Numbered from the stretch's first letter, positions 16,388-25,531 are shown. The stretch: DNA of 64,000 nt from Allobosea sp. CRIB-10 (GCF_900112185.1 NZ_FOKP01000007.1:62001-126000); one strand, 5' to 3'. Numbers and translations are program-made. The notes: generated from the sequence alone by a model not told the origin.

Positions 16388-17236
16388 ATGACATCGCCCG
16401 TGCAGCAGGACACGCCAAGAGACGATTTCGACGGCTTCGTCGCCCTGTTGCGCGAGCGCGGGCCGAGCCTGCCGAAACGCCTGCGGCAAGTCGCCGATTA
16501 TGCGCTTGCCAACCCTGATGACATGGCGCTCAATACCGCTGCGCAGGTGGCGCAGCAGGCAGGGGTTCAGGCCTCGACTTTGGTGCGCTTCGCCCAGGCG
16601 CTGGATTATTCCGGCTTCAGCGAATTGCAGCAGCTCTTCCGCTCGCGGCTGCGCCAGCAGTTCCCCGATTATCGCGAGCGGCTGGCGGCCTTGCGCGACG
16701 AAGGTGCTGCCGGGCCGAATATGGCGCAGGTGCTGCTCGACGGCTTCGTCGAGGCCAGCCGCAGCTCGCTGACGCGGCTGCAAACGACCGTCCGCTATCG
16801 CGACATCGACAAGGCGACGGACCTACTTGCCGAGGCCGAGACGATCATCCTGGTCGGCGCGCGCCGGATGTTCGCGGTGGTGTCCTATCTCGCCTATGCC
16901 TTCGGCAAGCTCGGCATCCGCGCCGTGCTGGTCGACAATATCGCGGCGCTCGGACCGGAGCAGGCAGCGATCGCCCGGAAGGGCGACGTCGTCATCGCGG
17001 TGAGCTGCGCTCCTTACACGCCGACGACGGTCGGAATCGCGGCTCAGGCCCATGCCAAGGGCATTCCGGTGATCGCGATCACCGACAGCGCGCTCAGCCC
17101 GCTCGCCCAGCATTGCTCGCTCTGGCTCGAAGTCGAGGAGGCCGATTACGGCGCCTTCCGCTCGATGTCGGCCACCTTCGCACTCGCCATGACGCTCGCC
17201 GTCGGCACCGCCGAGAAAGCCCGTCCCGATGCCTGA
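16388..17236 (+). CDS. iolR: RpiR-family transcriptional regulator of inositol catabolism
   Basis: A 282-residue protein with an N-terminal RpiR helix-turn-helix (VADYALANPDDMALNTAAQVA then QASTLVRFAQALDYSGFSEL, about 30-80) and a C-terminal SIS sugar-isomerase domain (ILVGARRMFAVVSYLAYAFGKLG near 150). SIS domains of this family bind phosphorylated sugar intermediates, so the inducer is probably a phosphorylated inositol catabolite made by IolC. It is first in the plus arm and overlaps iolC by eight bases. Autoregulation through the palindrome at 16326-16345 is likely. Confidence 0.9.
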   Translation: MTSPVQQDTPRDDFDGFVALLRERGPSLPKRLRQVADYALANPDDMALNTAAQVAQQAGVQASTLVRFAQALDYSGFSELQQLFRSRLRQQFPDYRERLAALRDEGAAGPNMAQVLLDGFVEASRSSLTRLQTTVRYRDIDKATDLLAEAETIILVGARRMFAVVSYLAYAFGKLGIRAVLVDNIAALGPEQAAIARKGDVVIAVSCAPYTPTTVGIAAQAHAKGIPVIAITDSALSPLAQHCSLWLEVEEADYGAFRSMSATFALAMTLAVGTAEKARPDA

Positions 17237-19130
17237 ACCCGTGCTCGACCTGATCTCGATCGGCCGGTCCTCGGTCGATCTCTATGGCCAGCAGATCGGC
17301 GGGCGGCTGGAGGATATGGGCTCGTTCTCCAAGGCGGTCGGCGGCTGTCCGACAAATATCGCGATCGGCACGGCGCGGCTCGGCCTGAAATCGGCGGTGA
17401 TCACCCGCGTCGGCGACGAGCAGATGGGCCGCTTTATCCTGGAGCAGTTGCAGCGCGAGGGCGTCGAGACCAAGGGCGTCGTCGTCGATCCCAAGCGCCT
17501 GACCTCGCTGGTCATCCTCGGCGTGCGCGACGAGAAGACCTTTCCGCTGATCTTCTACCGCACCGATTGCGCCGACGCGGCGCTCGACGAGAGCGAGATC
17601 GACGAGGCCTTCATCGCCTCGGCCAAGGCGGTGGTGGTCACCGGCACGCATTTCGCCATTCCCAACGCCGCCAAGGCGCAGCGCAAGGCGATCGCGCTCG
17701 CCCGCAAGCATGGCCGCAAGGTCGTGTTCGACGTCGATTACCGGCCCAATCTCTGGGGGCTCGCCGGGCATGGTGCCGGCGAGGAGCGCTATATCCGCTC
17801 CGACAGCGTGACCCAGCATCTCCAGGCGATCCTGCCGGATTGCGACCTGATCGTCGGTACCGAGGAGGAATTGCACGCTGCCGGGGGCTCGGAGGACACG
17901 CTCGCCGCGATCCGCAATATCCGCGCCCTGAGCCAGGCGACGATCGTCTGCAAGCGCGGGCCGATGGGCTGTGTGGTTTTCCCAGGAGCCATCCCTGCCT
18001 CGATCGAGGACGGGATCAAGGGGCCGGGCTTCCCGGTCGAGGTCTACAATGTCCTGGGGGCGGGCGATGCCTTCATGTCCGGATTCCTGCGCGGCTATCT
18101 CAGCGACGAGCCGATCGAGACCTGCTGCACCTGGGCCAATGCCTGCGGCGCCTTCGCCGTCTCGCGCCTGCTCTGCTCGCCGGAGAGCCCGACCTTCGCA
18201 GAGCTGCAGTTCTTCCTGAAGCATGGCTCGCCGCACCGGGCGCTGCGCCATGACGTGGCGATCAACCATGTCCATTGGGCGACGACGCGCCGGCCGCAAG
18301 CGGCGACGCTGATGGCGCTTGCCATCGACCACCGCTCCCAGGTCGAGGCGATGGCGGATGAGGCCGGCGTGCCGCACGAGCGCATCGCGGCCTTCAAGCG
18401 GCTTGCCGTCGATGCCGCGGCGCGGATCGCTGGGGGAGCCGAGGGCTTCGGCATGCTGCTCGACGGGCGCCATGGCCGCGAGGCGCTGTTCCGCGCCGGG
18501 GATCACGGCTTCTGGGTGGCACGGCCGCTGGAAGTGCCGGGCTCGCGGCCGCTGCGCCTCGAAACCGATGCGGATGGCTCGCTCGGGGCTGCGCTGAACG
18601 AATGGCCGGTCGACCATGTCGCCAAGGTGCTGGCCTTCTACCATCCCGACGACGATGCGGCGCTGAAGGCCGAGCAGGAGGCGACCCTGAAGCGCGTCGC
18701 GCTCGCCTGCCGGCAGGTCGGCCGCGAGCTGCTGGTCGAGATCATCTGCTCGAAGAATGGCCCGGTTGGCGACGACACCATGGCGAGCGTCATGCGCCGG
18801 CTCTACGACATCGGCATCAAGCCGGATTGGTGGAAGCTCGAGGGGCAGCCGAGCGCAGCAGCCTGGGCCGCGGTCGATGCTGTGATCGCGCAGAACGATC
18901 CCTATTGCCGCGGCGTCGTGCTGCTCGGGCTCGACGCGCCGCTGCCGGAGCTGGAGGCTGCGTTCCGGCTGGCGCAGACCGCCAGGACGGTGAAGGGTTT
19001 CGCGGTCGGGCGCTCGATCTTCGGCGAGGCGGCGCGCGGCTGGCTTGCGGGGACGCTCGACGACGAGGCCGCGACCGCGATGATGGCCGAGCGCTTCGGC
19101 CGACTGGTCGATGCCTGGCAAGGCCGCTGA
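17229..19130 (+). CDS. iolC: 5-dehydro-2-deoxygluconokinase fused to DUF2090 domain
   Basis: A 633-residue fusion. The first half (about 1-325) is a PfkB-type kinase: VGGCPTNIAIGTARLGL near 37 binds substrate, and the catalytic-base motif VLGAGDAFMSGF lies near 275. The second half (about 335-633) is the aldolase-like DUF2090 domain common in proteobacterial IolC fusions. The kinase phosphorylates 5-dehydro-2-deoxygluconate; the extra domain may cleave the product, replacing IolJ, but this is not shown by the sequence. No separate iolJ is visible in the window. The frame overlaps the end of iolR. Confidence 0.92.
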   Translation: MPEPVLDLISIGRSSVDLYGQQIGGRLEDMGSFSKAVGGCPTNIAIGTARLGLKSAVITRVGDEQMGRFILEQLQREGVETKGVVVDPKRLTSLVILGVRDEKTFPLIFYRTDCADAALDESEIDEAFIASAKAVVVTGTHFAIPNAAKAQRKAIALARKHGRKVVFDVDYRPNLWGLAGHGAGEERYIRSDSVTQHLQAILPDCDLIVGTEEELHAAGGSEDTLAAIRNIRALSQATIVCKRGPMGCVVFPGAIPASIEDGIKGPGFPVEVYNVLGAGDAFMSGFLRGYLSDEPIETCCTWANACGAFAVSRLLCSPESPTFAELQFFLKHGSPHRALRHDVAINHVHWATTRRPQAATLMALAIDHRSQVEAMADEAGVPHERIAAFKRLAVDAAARIAGGAEGFGMLLDGRHGREALFRAGDHGFWVARPLEVPGSRPLRLETDADGSLGAALNEWPVDHVAKVLAFYHPDDDAALKAEQEATLKRVALACRQVGRELLVEIICSKNGPVGDDTMASVMRRLYDIGIKPDWWKLEGQPSAAAWAAVDAVIAQNDPYCRGVVLLGLDAPLPELEAAFRLAQTARTVKGFAVGRSIFGEAARGWLAGTLDDEAATAMMAERFGRLVDAWQGR

Positions 19131-19141
19131 GGAGATTTGCG

Positions 19142-20983
19142 ATGAGCACGATCAGGCTCACCATGGCGCAGGCGCTGGTGGCGGCGCTTGCCGCGCAGAA
19201 GACGGTGGTTGGCGGCCGCACGCTGCCGCTTTTCGCCGGCGTCTGGGCGATCTTCGGCCATGGCAATGTCGCCGGGCTCGGCGAGGCGCTGCATGGCGCG
19301 CGCGACATCCTGCCGACCTTGCGGGCCCATAACGAGCAGGCGATGGCGCACTCCGCAATCGCCTTCGCCAAGGCCTCGCGCCGGCGCCGGATGATGGCGG
19401 TGACGAGCTCGATCGGGCCGGGCGCGACCAATATGGTGACGGCCGCCGCCGTCGCCCATGTGAATCGCCTGCCGCTGCTGCTGCTGCCGGGCGATGTCTT
19501 CGCCGGGCGCCGGCCCGATCCGGTGCTGCAGCAGATCGAGGATTTCGGCGACGGCACCGTCTCCGCCAATGACTGCTTCCGTCCGGTCTCGCGCTATTTC
19601 GACCGGATCACCCGGCCGGAGCAACTGATCCCGGCATTCGAGCGGGCGATGCAGGTGCTGACCGATCCATCCGAATGCGGGCCCGTGACGCTGGCGCTGT
19701 GCCAGGACGTGCAGACCGAGGCCTATGATTATCCGGAAAGCTTCTTCGCCGAGCGGATCTGGCAGCCGCGCCGGACGCGTCCGGACGAGCAGGAGCTGGC
19801 GCAGGCGGTGGAGCTGCTCAAAGCTGCGAAGCGGCCATTGGTCGTCGCTGGCGGCGGCACGCTCTATAGCGAGGCCGAGAGCGAGCTCGCCCGTTTCTGC
19901 CTGGCGCACGGCATCCCCAGCGCCGAGACGCAAGCCGGCAAGAGCGCCTTGCCGCATGATCACCCGCTCAATCTCGGCGCGATCGGCGTCACCGGCACCG
20001 GCGCTGCCAACGACGCCGCCAAGAGCGCCGATGTCGTGCTCGCGGTCGGCACGCGCCTGCAGGATTTCACCACCGGCTCGCGCGCGCTCTTCGCCGATCC
20101 GGACTGCCGGATCATCGGGCTCAACACGCAAGCCTTCGACGCCGGCAAGCACGGCGCACAGCCGCTTGTTGCGGACGCCAAGGCCGGGCTCGCCGAGCTG
20201 GAAGCCGGGCTCGCCGGCTGGAAGGCGCCTGTCAGCTGGACGTCGCAGGCACAGGCTTCCCGCGACGCCTGGCTAGCGACCGCTGAACGCTATACTGCGG
20301 CGAGCAACCAGGCGCTGCCGAGCGATGCGCAGGTGATCGGCGCGGTGCAGCGCCAGAGCCGGGCGAGCGATGTCGTGCTCTGCGCCGCCGGTGGCCTGCC
20401 GGGCGAATTGCACAAGCTTTGGCAGGCCGGCGCGCCCGGCGGCTACCATATGGAATACGGCTATTCCTGCATGGGCTACGAGATCGCCGGGGGCTTGGGG
20501 ACCAAGCTCGCCGACCCGGCGCGCGAGGTCTTCGTCATGGTCGGCGACGGCTCCTATCTGATGATGAACTCGGAGATCGCGACCTCGGTGATGCTCGGGG
20601 TCAAGCTGACCATCGTCGTGCTCGACAATCGCGGCTTTGGCTGCATCAACCGCCTGCAGTACGCGACCGGCGGTGCCCCCTTCAACAACCTCCTGCGCGA
20701 CACCCGCCACGAGACGCTGCCGGAGATCGACTTTGCCGCGCATGCCGGCGCGATGGGCGCCATCTCGCGCAAGGTCGCCGGTTTGGCTGAACTTGAGACC
20801 GCACTGGCGGAGGCGCGCGGCCATGATCGTACCAGCGTCATCGTCATCGATACCGATCCGCTGATCTCGACCGATGCCGGCGGGCATTGGTGGGAGGTGG
20901 CAGTGCCCGAGGTCTCGGTACGCGACGAGGTCAAGGCAGCGCGCAAGCGCTATGACGGCGCGCTAGCCGCGCGCGACAACTGA
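19142..20983 (+). CDS. iolD: 3D-(3,5/4)-trihydroxycyclohexane-1,2-dione hydrolase
   Basis: A 613-residue thiamine-diphosphate enzyme. The catalytic glutamate region NEQAMAHSAIAFAKA is near residue 64, and the ThDP-Mg motif GDGSYLMMNSEIATS begins about residue 468. The length and domain order match IolD, which opens the cyclohexane ring to give 5-deoxyglucuronate. The start ATG follows GAGGAG by a few bases. It lies between iolC and iolE in the catabolic order. Confidence 0.93.
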   Translation: MSTIRLTMAQALVAALAAQKTVVGGRTLPLFAGVWAIFGHGNVAGLGEALHGARDILPTLRAHNEQAMAHSAIAFAKASRRRRMMAVTSSIGPGATNMVTAAAVAHVNRLPLLLLPGDVFAGRRPDPVLQQIEDFGDGTVSANDCFRPVSRYFDRITRPEQLIPAFERAMQVLTDPSECGPVTLALCQDVQTEAYDYPESFFAERIWQPRRTRPDEQELAQAVELLKAAKRPLVVAGGGTLYSEAESELARFCLAHGIPSAETQAGKSALPHDHPLNLGAIGVTGTGAANDAAKSADVVLAVGTRLQDFTTGSRALFADPDCRIIGLNTQAFDAGKHGAQPLVADAKAGLAELEAGLAGWKAPVSWTSQAQASRDAWLATAERYTAASNQALPSDAQVIGAVQRQSRASDVVLCAAGGLPGELHKLWQAGAPGGYHMEYGYSCMGYEIAGGLGTKLADPAREVFVMVGDGSYLMMNSEIATSVMLGVKLTIVVLDNRGFGCINRLQYATGGAPFNNLLRDTRHETLPEIDFAAHAGAMGAISRKVAGLAELETALAEARGHDRTSVIVIDTDPLISTDAGGHWWEVAVPEVSVRDEVKAARKRYDGALAARDN

Positions 20984-20997
20984 TCAAAGAGGACGAT

Positions 20998-21897
20998 ATG
21001 CCTATCCGTATCGGCGCCAATCCCATCGGCTGGTCGAATGACGATCTGCAGGACATCGGCGGCGCGACGCCGCTCGAAACCTGCCTGGCCGAGGCCCGCG
21101 AAGCCGGCTTCGTCGGCATGGAACTCGGCCACAAATTCCCGCGCGAGCCCAATGCGCTGAAGACGGCGCTCGATCCGTTCGGCATGGCCTGTATCTCCGG
21201 CTGGTATTCGGCCGAATTGCTGAAGCGCGACGCTGATGAGGAGATGAAGCATTTGCGTGCCCATCTCGACCTGCTCAAGGCGATGGGCTCGACCGTGCTG
21301 GTCTTTGCCGAGACCTCGAACGCGATCCATGGCGACCGCTTGAAGCCTTTGTCGCAGCGGCCGGTTCTGGAAGCGGGCGATTGGGCGCAGTTCGGCCGCA
21401 GGATCACCGAGGTCGCCGAGCGCACGCTCGCCGAGGGCGTCCGGCTGGTCTACCACCACCATATCGGCACGATCGTCGAGAGCGAGGCGGATATCGACGC
21501 CTTCATGGCGGCGACGGGCGAGGCGGCCCATCTGCTGCTCGACACCGGCCATGCGACCTGGGGCGGGGCCGATCCGGTCAAGCTCGCCGGGCGCTACCGG
21601 TCGCGTATCAGCCATGTCCATGCCAAGGATGTGCGCAAGGGCGTGATGGAGCAGGCGCGCAAGGAGGACTGGAGCTTCCTCGACGCCATCCTCGGCAAGG
21701 GCTCCGAACTCGGCGTCTACACCGTGCCGGGCGACGGCATGGTGGACTACCCCGCGGTGTTCAAGGCGCTGCCGGGCTATTCCGGCTGGGTCGTGGTCGA
21801 GGCTGAGCAGGACCCCGAGAAGGCGCACCCGCTGACCTATGCCAAGAAGGGCGTCGCCCATCTCAAGCAGAGCCTGAAGGAGGCCGGGCTCGCCTGA
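20998..21897 (+). CDS. iolE: Inosose dehydratase
   Basis: A 299-residue protein of the xylose-isomerase-like TIM-barrel family. Metal-ligand segments include GMELGHKF (about 40), YHHHIGTIVE (about 152), LLDTGHATWGG (about 180) and SHVHAKD (about 205). IolE dehydrates scyllo-inosose to the trihydroxy-dione used by IolD. It begins 14 bases after the iolD stop with AAAGAGGA as ribosome site, and iolB follows 14 bases later. Confidence 0.93.
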   Translation: MPIRIGANPIGWSNDDLQDIGGATPLETCLAEAREAGFVGMELGHKFPREPNALKTALDPFGMACISGWYSAELLKRDADEEMKHLRAHLDLLKAMGSTVLVFAETSNAIHGDRLKPLSQRPVLEAGDWAQFGRRITEVAERTLAEGVRLVYHHHIGTIVESEADIDAFMAATGEAAHLLLDTGHATWGGADPVKLAGRYRSRISHVHAKDVRKGVMEQARKEDWSFLDAILGKGSELGVYTVPGDGMVDYPAVFKALPGYSGWVVVEAEQDPEKAHPLTYAKKGVAHLKQSLKEAGLA

Positions 21898-21911
21898 GCC
21901 CGGGCACGAGC

Positions 21912-22715
21912 ATGTCGAAGCTGCTGGTCAAGCCACAGGCGCCCGATGCCGAGGGGCGTATCCACGAGGTCACGCCCGAAACGGCCGGCTGGGGGCATGT
22001 CGGCTTCGCCGTGCACAAGCTTGCCGCCGGGCAGAGCCTGTCGCGCCAGACCGGCAACAGGGAGCATTGCCTCGTCCTGCTCTCCGGCAAGGTCTCGGCC
22101 AGCGCCGCGGGTAAGGATTTCGGCGTGATCGGCGGGCGCTCCTCGCCCTTCGAGCCCGATCCCTGGTCGCTCTATGTGCCGGCGGGTTCGGAGTGGAGCG
22201 TCACCGCGCAGGGGCCATGCGAGCTCGCGATCTGCTCGGCGCCTGGCGCGGCTGGCGCGCGGCCGGCGCGTGTGATCACGCCCGCCGATGTCGGCGCGCT
22301 GACGCGCGGGGAGGGCAGCAACACCCGCCATGTCCGCAACATCCTGCCCGAGACGGAAAGCGCGGACGGCCTGCTCGTCGTCGAGGTGATCACGCCCTCG
22401 GGTTGCTGGTCGAGCTATCCGCCGCACAAGCACGACCAGGATAACCTGCCGGCTGAATCGCTGCTTGAGGAGACCTATTACCATCGCCTCAACCCGCCGC
22501 AGGGTTTCGGCTTCCAGCGCGTCTATACCGACGACCGCTCGCTCGACGAGACCATGGCATTCTCGGACGGCGACGTGGTTTTGGTGCCGAGGGGCTATCA
22601 CCCGGTCGGCGCGCCGCATGGCTACGAGCTCTATTATCTCAACGTCATGGCCGGGCCGAAGCGGATCTGGAAATTCCACAACGACCCCGCGCATGAGTGG
22701 ATGCTGAAGGCGTGA
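21912..22715 (+). CDS. iolB: 5-deoxy-glucuronate isomerase
   Basis: A 267-residue bicupin. Conserved elements include GQSLSRQTGNREHCLVLLSG in the first cupin and YPPHKHDQ with EETYYHRLNPPQGFGFQRVY in the second, giving His and Glu metal ligands. It isomerises 5-deoxyglucuronate to 5-dehydro-2-deoxygluconate for IolC. The stop overlaps the GTG start of the next gene by four bases. The methylmalonate-semialdehyde dehydrogenase IolA is not in this window. Confidence 0.93.
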   Translation: MSKLLVKPQAPDAEGRIHEVTPETAGWGHVGFAVHKLAAGQSLSRQTGNREHCLVLLSGKVSASAAGKDFGVIGGRSSPFEPDPWSLYVPAGSEWSVTAQGPCELAICSAPGAAGARPARVITPADVGALTRGEGSNTRHVRNILPETESADGLLVVEVITPSGCWSSYPPHKHDQDNLPAESLLEETYYHRLNPPQGFGFQRVYTDDRSLDETMAFSDGDVVLVPRGYHPVGAPHGYELYYLNVMAGPKRIWKFHNDPAHEWMLKA

Positions 22716-23464
22716 ACGCGGCGGCCGGGATCGACCTGATCGGCGACGAAGAGCTCGCCTATCTCAGCAGCCGCACGGCTTTCGCGCCCGGCGCCGGCAT
22801 GGCTCTCGACGATGGCTACCGCCTGGCGCATCTGCCGCTGATCGACCCCGCCCATCCCAGGGCGATCGCGCGCAAGGAGGGCACGCATTACGACAATGGC
22901 CGGCACCCGCCCATCTACTCACTGGTGGTGCCGACACCGGGCTTGCAGGAGGCGCCGGCTTATTTTGAGCTGGAGCAGGCGCTGCGCCAGGCACCGTTCG
23001 CAAGCAAGATCGCCTGGGACATCGTTACGAGGCGGCAGGCCAAGCTGCATGCGACGGTGTGCGGCTCGCTCTCGATCGGCGCGCCGTCGCTGATCGATCC
23101 TGCGGCGCGCGAGGCTCTGTCGCGTATCGGGCCGGTCGCCATGGAATTGCGCGGCCTGTTCTCGGGAAATGTCAATCGCGGCCGGCTCTATCTGCGGCTC
23201 TATCCGGAGCGTCGGGACGGACAGAACGCCCTCCATCTCCTGCAGCGGGCGCTCGGGCGGCTGACCAGCGATCTCTATGTCGTGGGGATCTGGAACCTGA
23301 GCGACGACCTCGACGCTGCCGAGGCGGCTGCGCTCTCTGGTCTGATCGAGCATTGGTGGGACCGGCCGGTCCTGCGCTTCACCGCCGATCGGCTCTGGCT
23401 GATGGGCGCCCGTGACGACCTCGTGCTCGATTCCGAGATCGTGGAGACGCTGAGCCTGACATAG
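22712..23464 (+). CDS. Unrecognised protein in the iol operon, possible degenerate 2H phosphoesterase
   Basis: A 250-residue cytoplasmic protein starting at a GTG whose last bases overlap the iolB stop (GTGA), so it is made with IolB. I do not recognise a named family. One HxT-like motif (KLHATVCG, about residue 113) followed by a GRLYLRLYPE strand resembles half of a 2H phosphoesterase (2'-5' RNA ligase-like) fold, but no clear second HxT is visible. The start ATG at 22697 would overlap iolB further and is less likely. Co-translation suggests a role in inositol or inositol-phosphate metabolism, by position only. Confidence 0.7.
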   Translation: MNAAAGIDLIGDEELAYLSSRTAFAPGAGMALDDGYRLAHLPLIDPAHPRAIARKEGTHYDNGRHPPIYSLVVPTPGLQEAPAYFELEQALRQAPFASKIAWDIVTRRQAKLHATVCGSLSIGAPSLIDPAAREALSRIGPVAMELRGLFSGNVNRGRLYLRLYPERRDGQNALHLLQRALGRLTSDLYVVGIWNLSDDLDAAEAAALSGLIEHWWDRPVLRFTADRLWLMGARDDLVLDSEIVETLSLT

Positions 23465-23620
23465 GCCGGCAACCAGCAAGATGCCGTTCCGGCTTGCCTT
23501 GCCGGCCGGACGGGTCTACCTCGCCCCCATCGCTTTCTGCTGCCTAGCGCGGCTCCACGATCATCCGGCCCCGCCACGAGCGTAGCGGCCGGACGATCGC
23601 CCAACCGATAGGATCGACCC

Positions 23621-23896
23621 ATGGCCCGCAAGAAATCCAAGCCGCTCGAGGCTTCCTTCGTGCTGTTCGACGTTTTCTACGAGGACGGTTCGCGCAGCTC
23701 CAATCGCCGCGTGCCGAGCGAACTGCTCGGCGGGATCGATGGTGACGATCCCGCCCTGGACGCCATCCAGGAGCAGGATCGCGTCATCGCCGAGAAGTCG
23801 GGCAGGCGCCCGCTTACGATCAAGAGCCTGGTGCGCGCCGGCGAGGCCGAGAAGCAGGCGGCCCGGCAGGCGGAGAAGGCCTCCCGCCGGAACTGA
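23621..23896 (+). CDS. Small conserved-looking hypothetical protein
   Basis: A 91-residue basic protein beginning MARKKSKPLEASFVLFDVFYEDGS and ending in an alanine, lysine and arginine-rich helix. The first 45 residues look folded and the rest helical. There is no signal peptide or membrane segment. It stands alone, 156 bases after the iol operon and convergent with the next gene. Codon use resembles its neighbours, which supports a real gene. Function unknown. Confidence 0.65.
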   Translation: MARKKSKPLEASFVLFDVFYEDGSRSSNRRVPSELLGGIDGDDPALDAIQEQDRVIAEKSGRRPLTIKSLVRAGEAEKQAARQAEKASRRN

Positions 23897-23910
23897 CGCC
23901 TGCTGGCCGA

Positions 23911-24546
23911 TCAACGTTTCGAGCGGCGACGCGCTGCGGGCTGTGACTGGCCACCGCTGCTGCTCAGCAGCGAGCCGATGACATAGAGTGCGAGGCCGAC
24001 GCCGACCACAGCGGCGAGCGGTTCGCGTTCGCCGCGCTTCATCAGCATCTGACCGCCTTCGCGGGCATAGTCGCGGCCCATGTCGAGATAGTCCTGCCCG
24101 CGCGTGGCATAATCGCGGCCGCGATCGAGCTGCTCGCGGCCGCTGCCGACGAGATCGCGCCCGGCGCGCAGCGCCTGATCGCTGTAGTCACGGAGCATCC
24201 GGCTCCAGCCGGATGTGTCGGGCTGCCAGCTCGAACGGCGAGGCGTCATCGCCCAGGCGATCAGGCCGACGCTGAGCGCTCCGACCGCAAAGGCCGCGAG
24301 CGGATGGCGCTCGACCGTTTCAACGGCCGCCTCCCCAGTCTCCTGGGCATAGCGGCCGGCATCGCGCAGCGTTTCGCGCGGATCGATCTCGGCTAATTTC
24401 TCCCTGGCCCGGCCATAGCCATCCTTGACGGTCTCGGCCGTGCGATTGGCGAGATCGGCCGCCCGTGCCGCGACGCTGCCCGTCGCGCGGTCGATCTCAT
24501 CCTCGTTGGAGGGCACGTCCGGCGGCAGGCGCTTGTCGTTGTCCAT
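23911..24546 (-). CDS. Membrane-anchored apolipoprotein-like hypothetical protein
   Basis: A 211-residue protein. The N-terminal 80 residues are amphipathic and heptad-rich. A hydrophobic segment follows (LAAFAVGALSVGLIAWAMT, about 84-102), then an Arg/Asp/Tyr-rich repeat region with RGRDYATRGQDYLDMGRDYA, then a second hydrophobic helix (LAAVVGVGLALYVIGSLL, about 175-192) and a basic tail. The layout resembles ElaB/YqjD- or DUF3618-like proteins that bind membranes or ribosomes. The internal GRDYA-type repeat is visible three times. Function unknown. Confidence 0.7.
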   Translation of the reverse strand: MDNDKRLPPDVPSNEDEIDRATGSVAARAADLANRTAETVKDGYGRAREKLAEIDPRETLRDAGRYAQETGEAAVETVERHPLAAFAVGALSVGLIAWAMTPRRSSWQPDTSGWSRMLRDYSDQALRAGRDLVGSGREQLDRGRDYATRGQDYLDMGRDYAREGGQMLMKRGEREPLAAVVGVGLALYVIGSLLSSSGGQSQPAARRRSKR

Positions 24547-24623
24547 CGTTCGACTCCATGGGCTCGAATGGCTTCAGTGGTCGAAACGAAAGAGCGGCGG
24601 CAGGGTTCCGCCGCCGGTCGAGT

Positions 24624-24830
24624 TTAACGCGTCGCCCGTCGCGTGGTGCGAGCCACGGTGGGGCCGGTGACGGCGCCGGCAGCCCCGCCAACGACTGCGC
24701 CGACCGGCCCGGCGACGACCGCGCCCGTTCCGGCACCGACGGCCGCACCACCGATACGCTCCTCCGTCGTCGAGCACGCGGCCAGACCCAGGGCCATGAC
24801 GGTCACGGCGGCGAGAATGGATGTCTTCAT
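24624..24830 (-). CDS. Small glycine-zipper lipoprotein
   Basis: A 68-residue protein. The start at 24830 follows AAGGATCAG and gives a type II signal peptide ending in the lipobox LAAC (Cys19), so a 50-residue lipoprotein is predicted. The mature part is Gly/Ala-rich (GGAAVGAGTGAVVAGPVGAV), a glycine-zipper pattern seen in small outer membrane or periplasmic proteins. It is read as the neighbour of the membrane protein at 23911-24546. Function unknown. Confidence 0.7.
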   Translation of the reverse strand: MKTSILAAVTVMALGLAACSTTEERIGGAAVGAGTGAVVAGPVGAVVGGAAGAVTGPTVARTTRRATR

Positions 24831-24950
24831 GATCTGATCCTTTGTGTTGACCGGGACTCTAAACGTCCGGGCGGCCCAGATGTTGCCGCAGGGCGATGGC
24901 AGAGATTTCCATCGTTGGTTAAGCTCGCCGCGGCGAGTCCGACTCATCGC

Positions 24951-25064
24951 CTAGAGCAGGTGCGAAAAAGTGGGAACCGGTTTTTCGCACCCTGCTCTAA
25001 GGTTCTAGAATCGATCGCGTCCTATGATTTTGGATCGGGTCGATCCAAAAGCATCGTGATCTAG
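24951..25064. repeat. Mosaic palindromic intergenic element, copy A1
   Basis: A two-module element. Module one is a long inverted repeat with arms 24953-24969 and 24981-24998 (AGAGCAGG-TGCGAAAAA and its mirror). Module two contains ATCGCGTCCT, a GGATCG-N3-CGATCC hairpin and ends GTGATCTAG. Copy A2 at 40495-40597 has the same plan and shares the GAAAAGTGG core, ATCGCGTCCT and GTGATCTAG. This is a dispersed repeat of the kind found across rhizobia. It ends 11 bases before the start of the next gene, whose ribosome site (AGGGAG) starts in its last bases. Confidence 0.75.
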
Positions 25065-25075
25065 GGAGACTGCTC

Positions 25076-25531
25076 ATGAAGACGCTTCTGTTCTCCACCG
25101 CCCTCGCTCTGATGACCATGGCTCTAGCCGGCGCGCCAGCCTCGGCCCTGACCATGAAAGAGTGCAGCGCCAAGTATCAGGACGCCAAGAAGGCGAACAC
25201 GCTGAAGGGTCAGAAGTGGAACGATTTCCGCAAGGCCAACTGCGCCGATGACGACGCCTCTGACAATGATGCGGCGGCAGCCGTGACGGATGCTCCGGCT
25301 GCGACGCCGGCCGCGACGACCCCGGCCAAGCCCGCCGGTAAGGCCAAGGCGGCCGTATTCCCGAAGGCTGTGTCGCAGAAGTACTCGAACGAGACGGCCG
25401 GCAAGGCGCGCCTCAAGACCTGCGTCGACCAGTACAACGCCAACAAGGCGGCCAATGCCAATGGCGATCTGAAGTGGATCGAGAAGGGCGGCGGCTACTG
25501 GAGCCAGTGCAACACCAAGCTCAAGGGCTGA
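25076..25531 (+). CDS. Secreted Cys-paired hypothetical protein, PsiF-like
   Basis: A 151-residue exported protein with a signal peptide cleaved near ASA (residue 24). Two similar modules, each with two cysteines and a conserved Lys/Trp pattern, flank an Ala/Pro/Thr-rich linker (about 60-95): MKECSAKYQDAKKAN..GQKWNDFRKANC and LKTCVDQYNANKAAN..LKWIEKGGGYWSQC. The first module vaguely recalls PsiF repeats. A hairpin follows the gene at 25546-25570. Function unknown; the duplication suggests a small disulfide-bonded periplasmic domain. Confidence 0.75.
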   Translation: MKTLLFSTALALMTMALAGAPASALTMKECSAKYQDAKKANTLKGQKWNDFRKANCADDDASDNDAAAAVTDAPAATPAATTPAKPAGKAKAAVFPKAVSQKYSNETAGKARLKTCVDQYNANKAANANGDLKWIEKGGGYWSQCNTKLKG

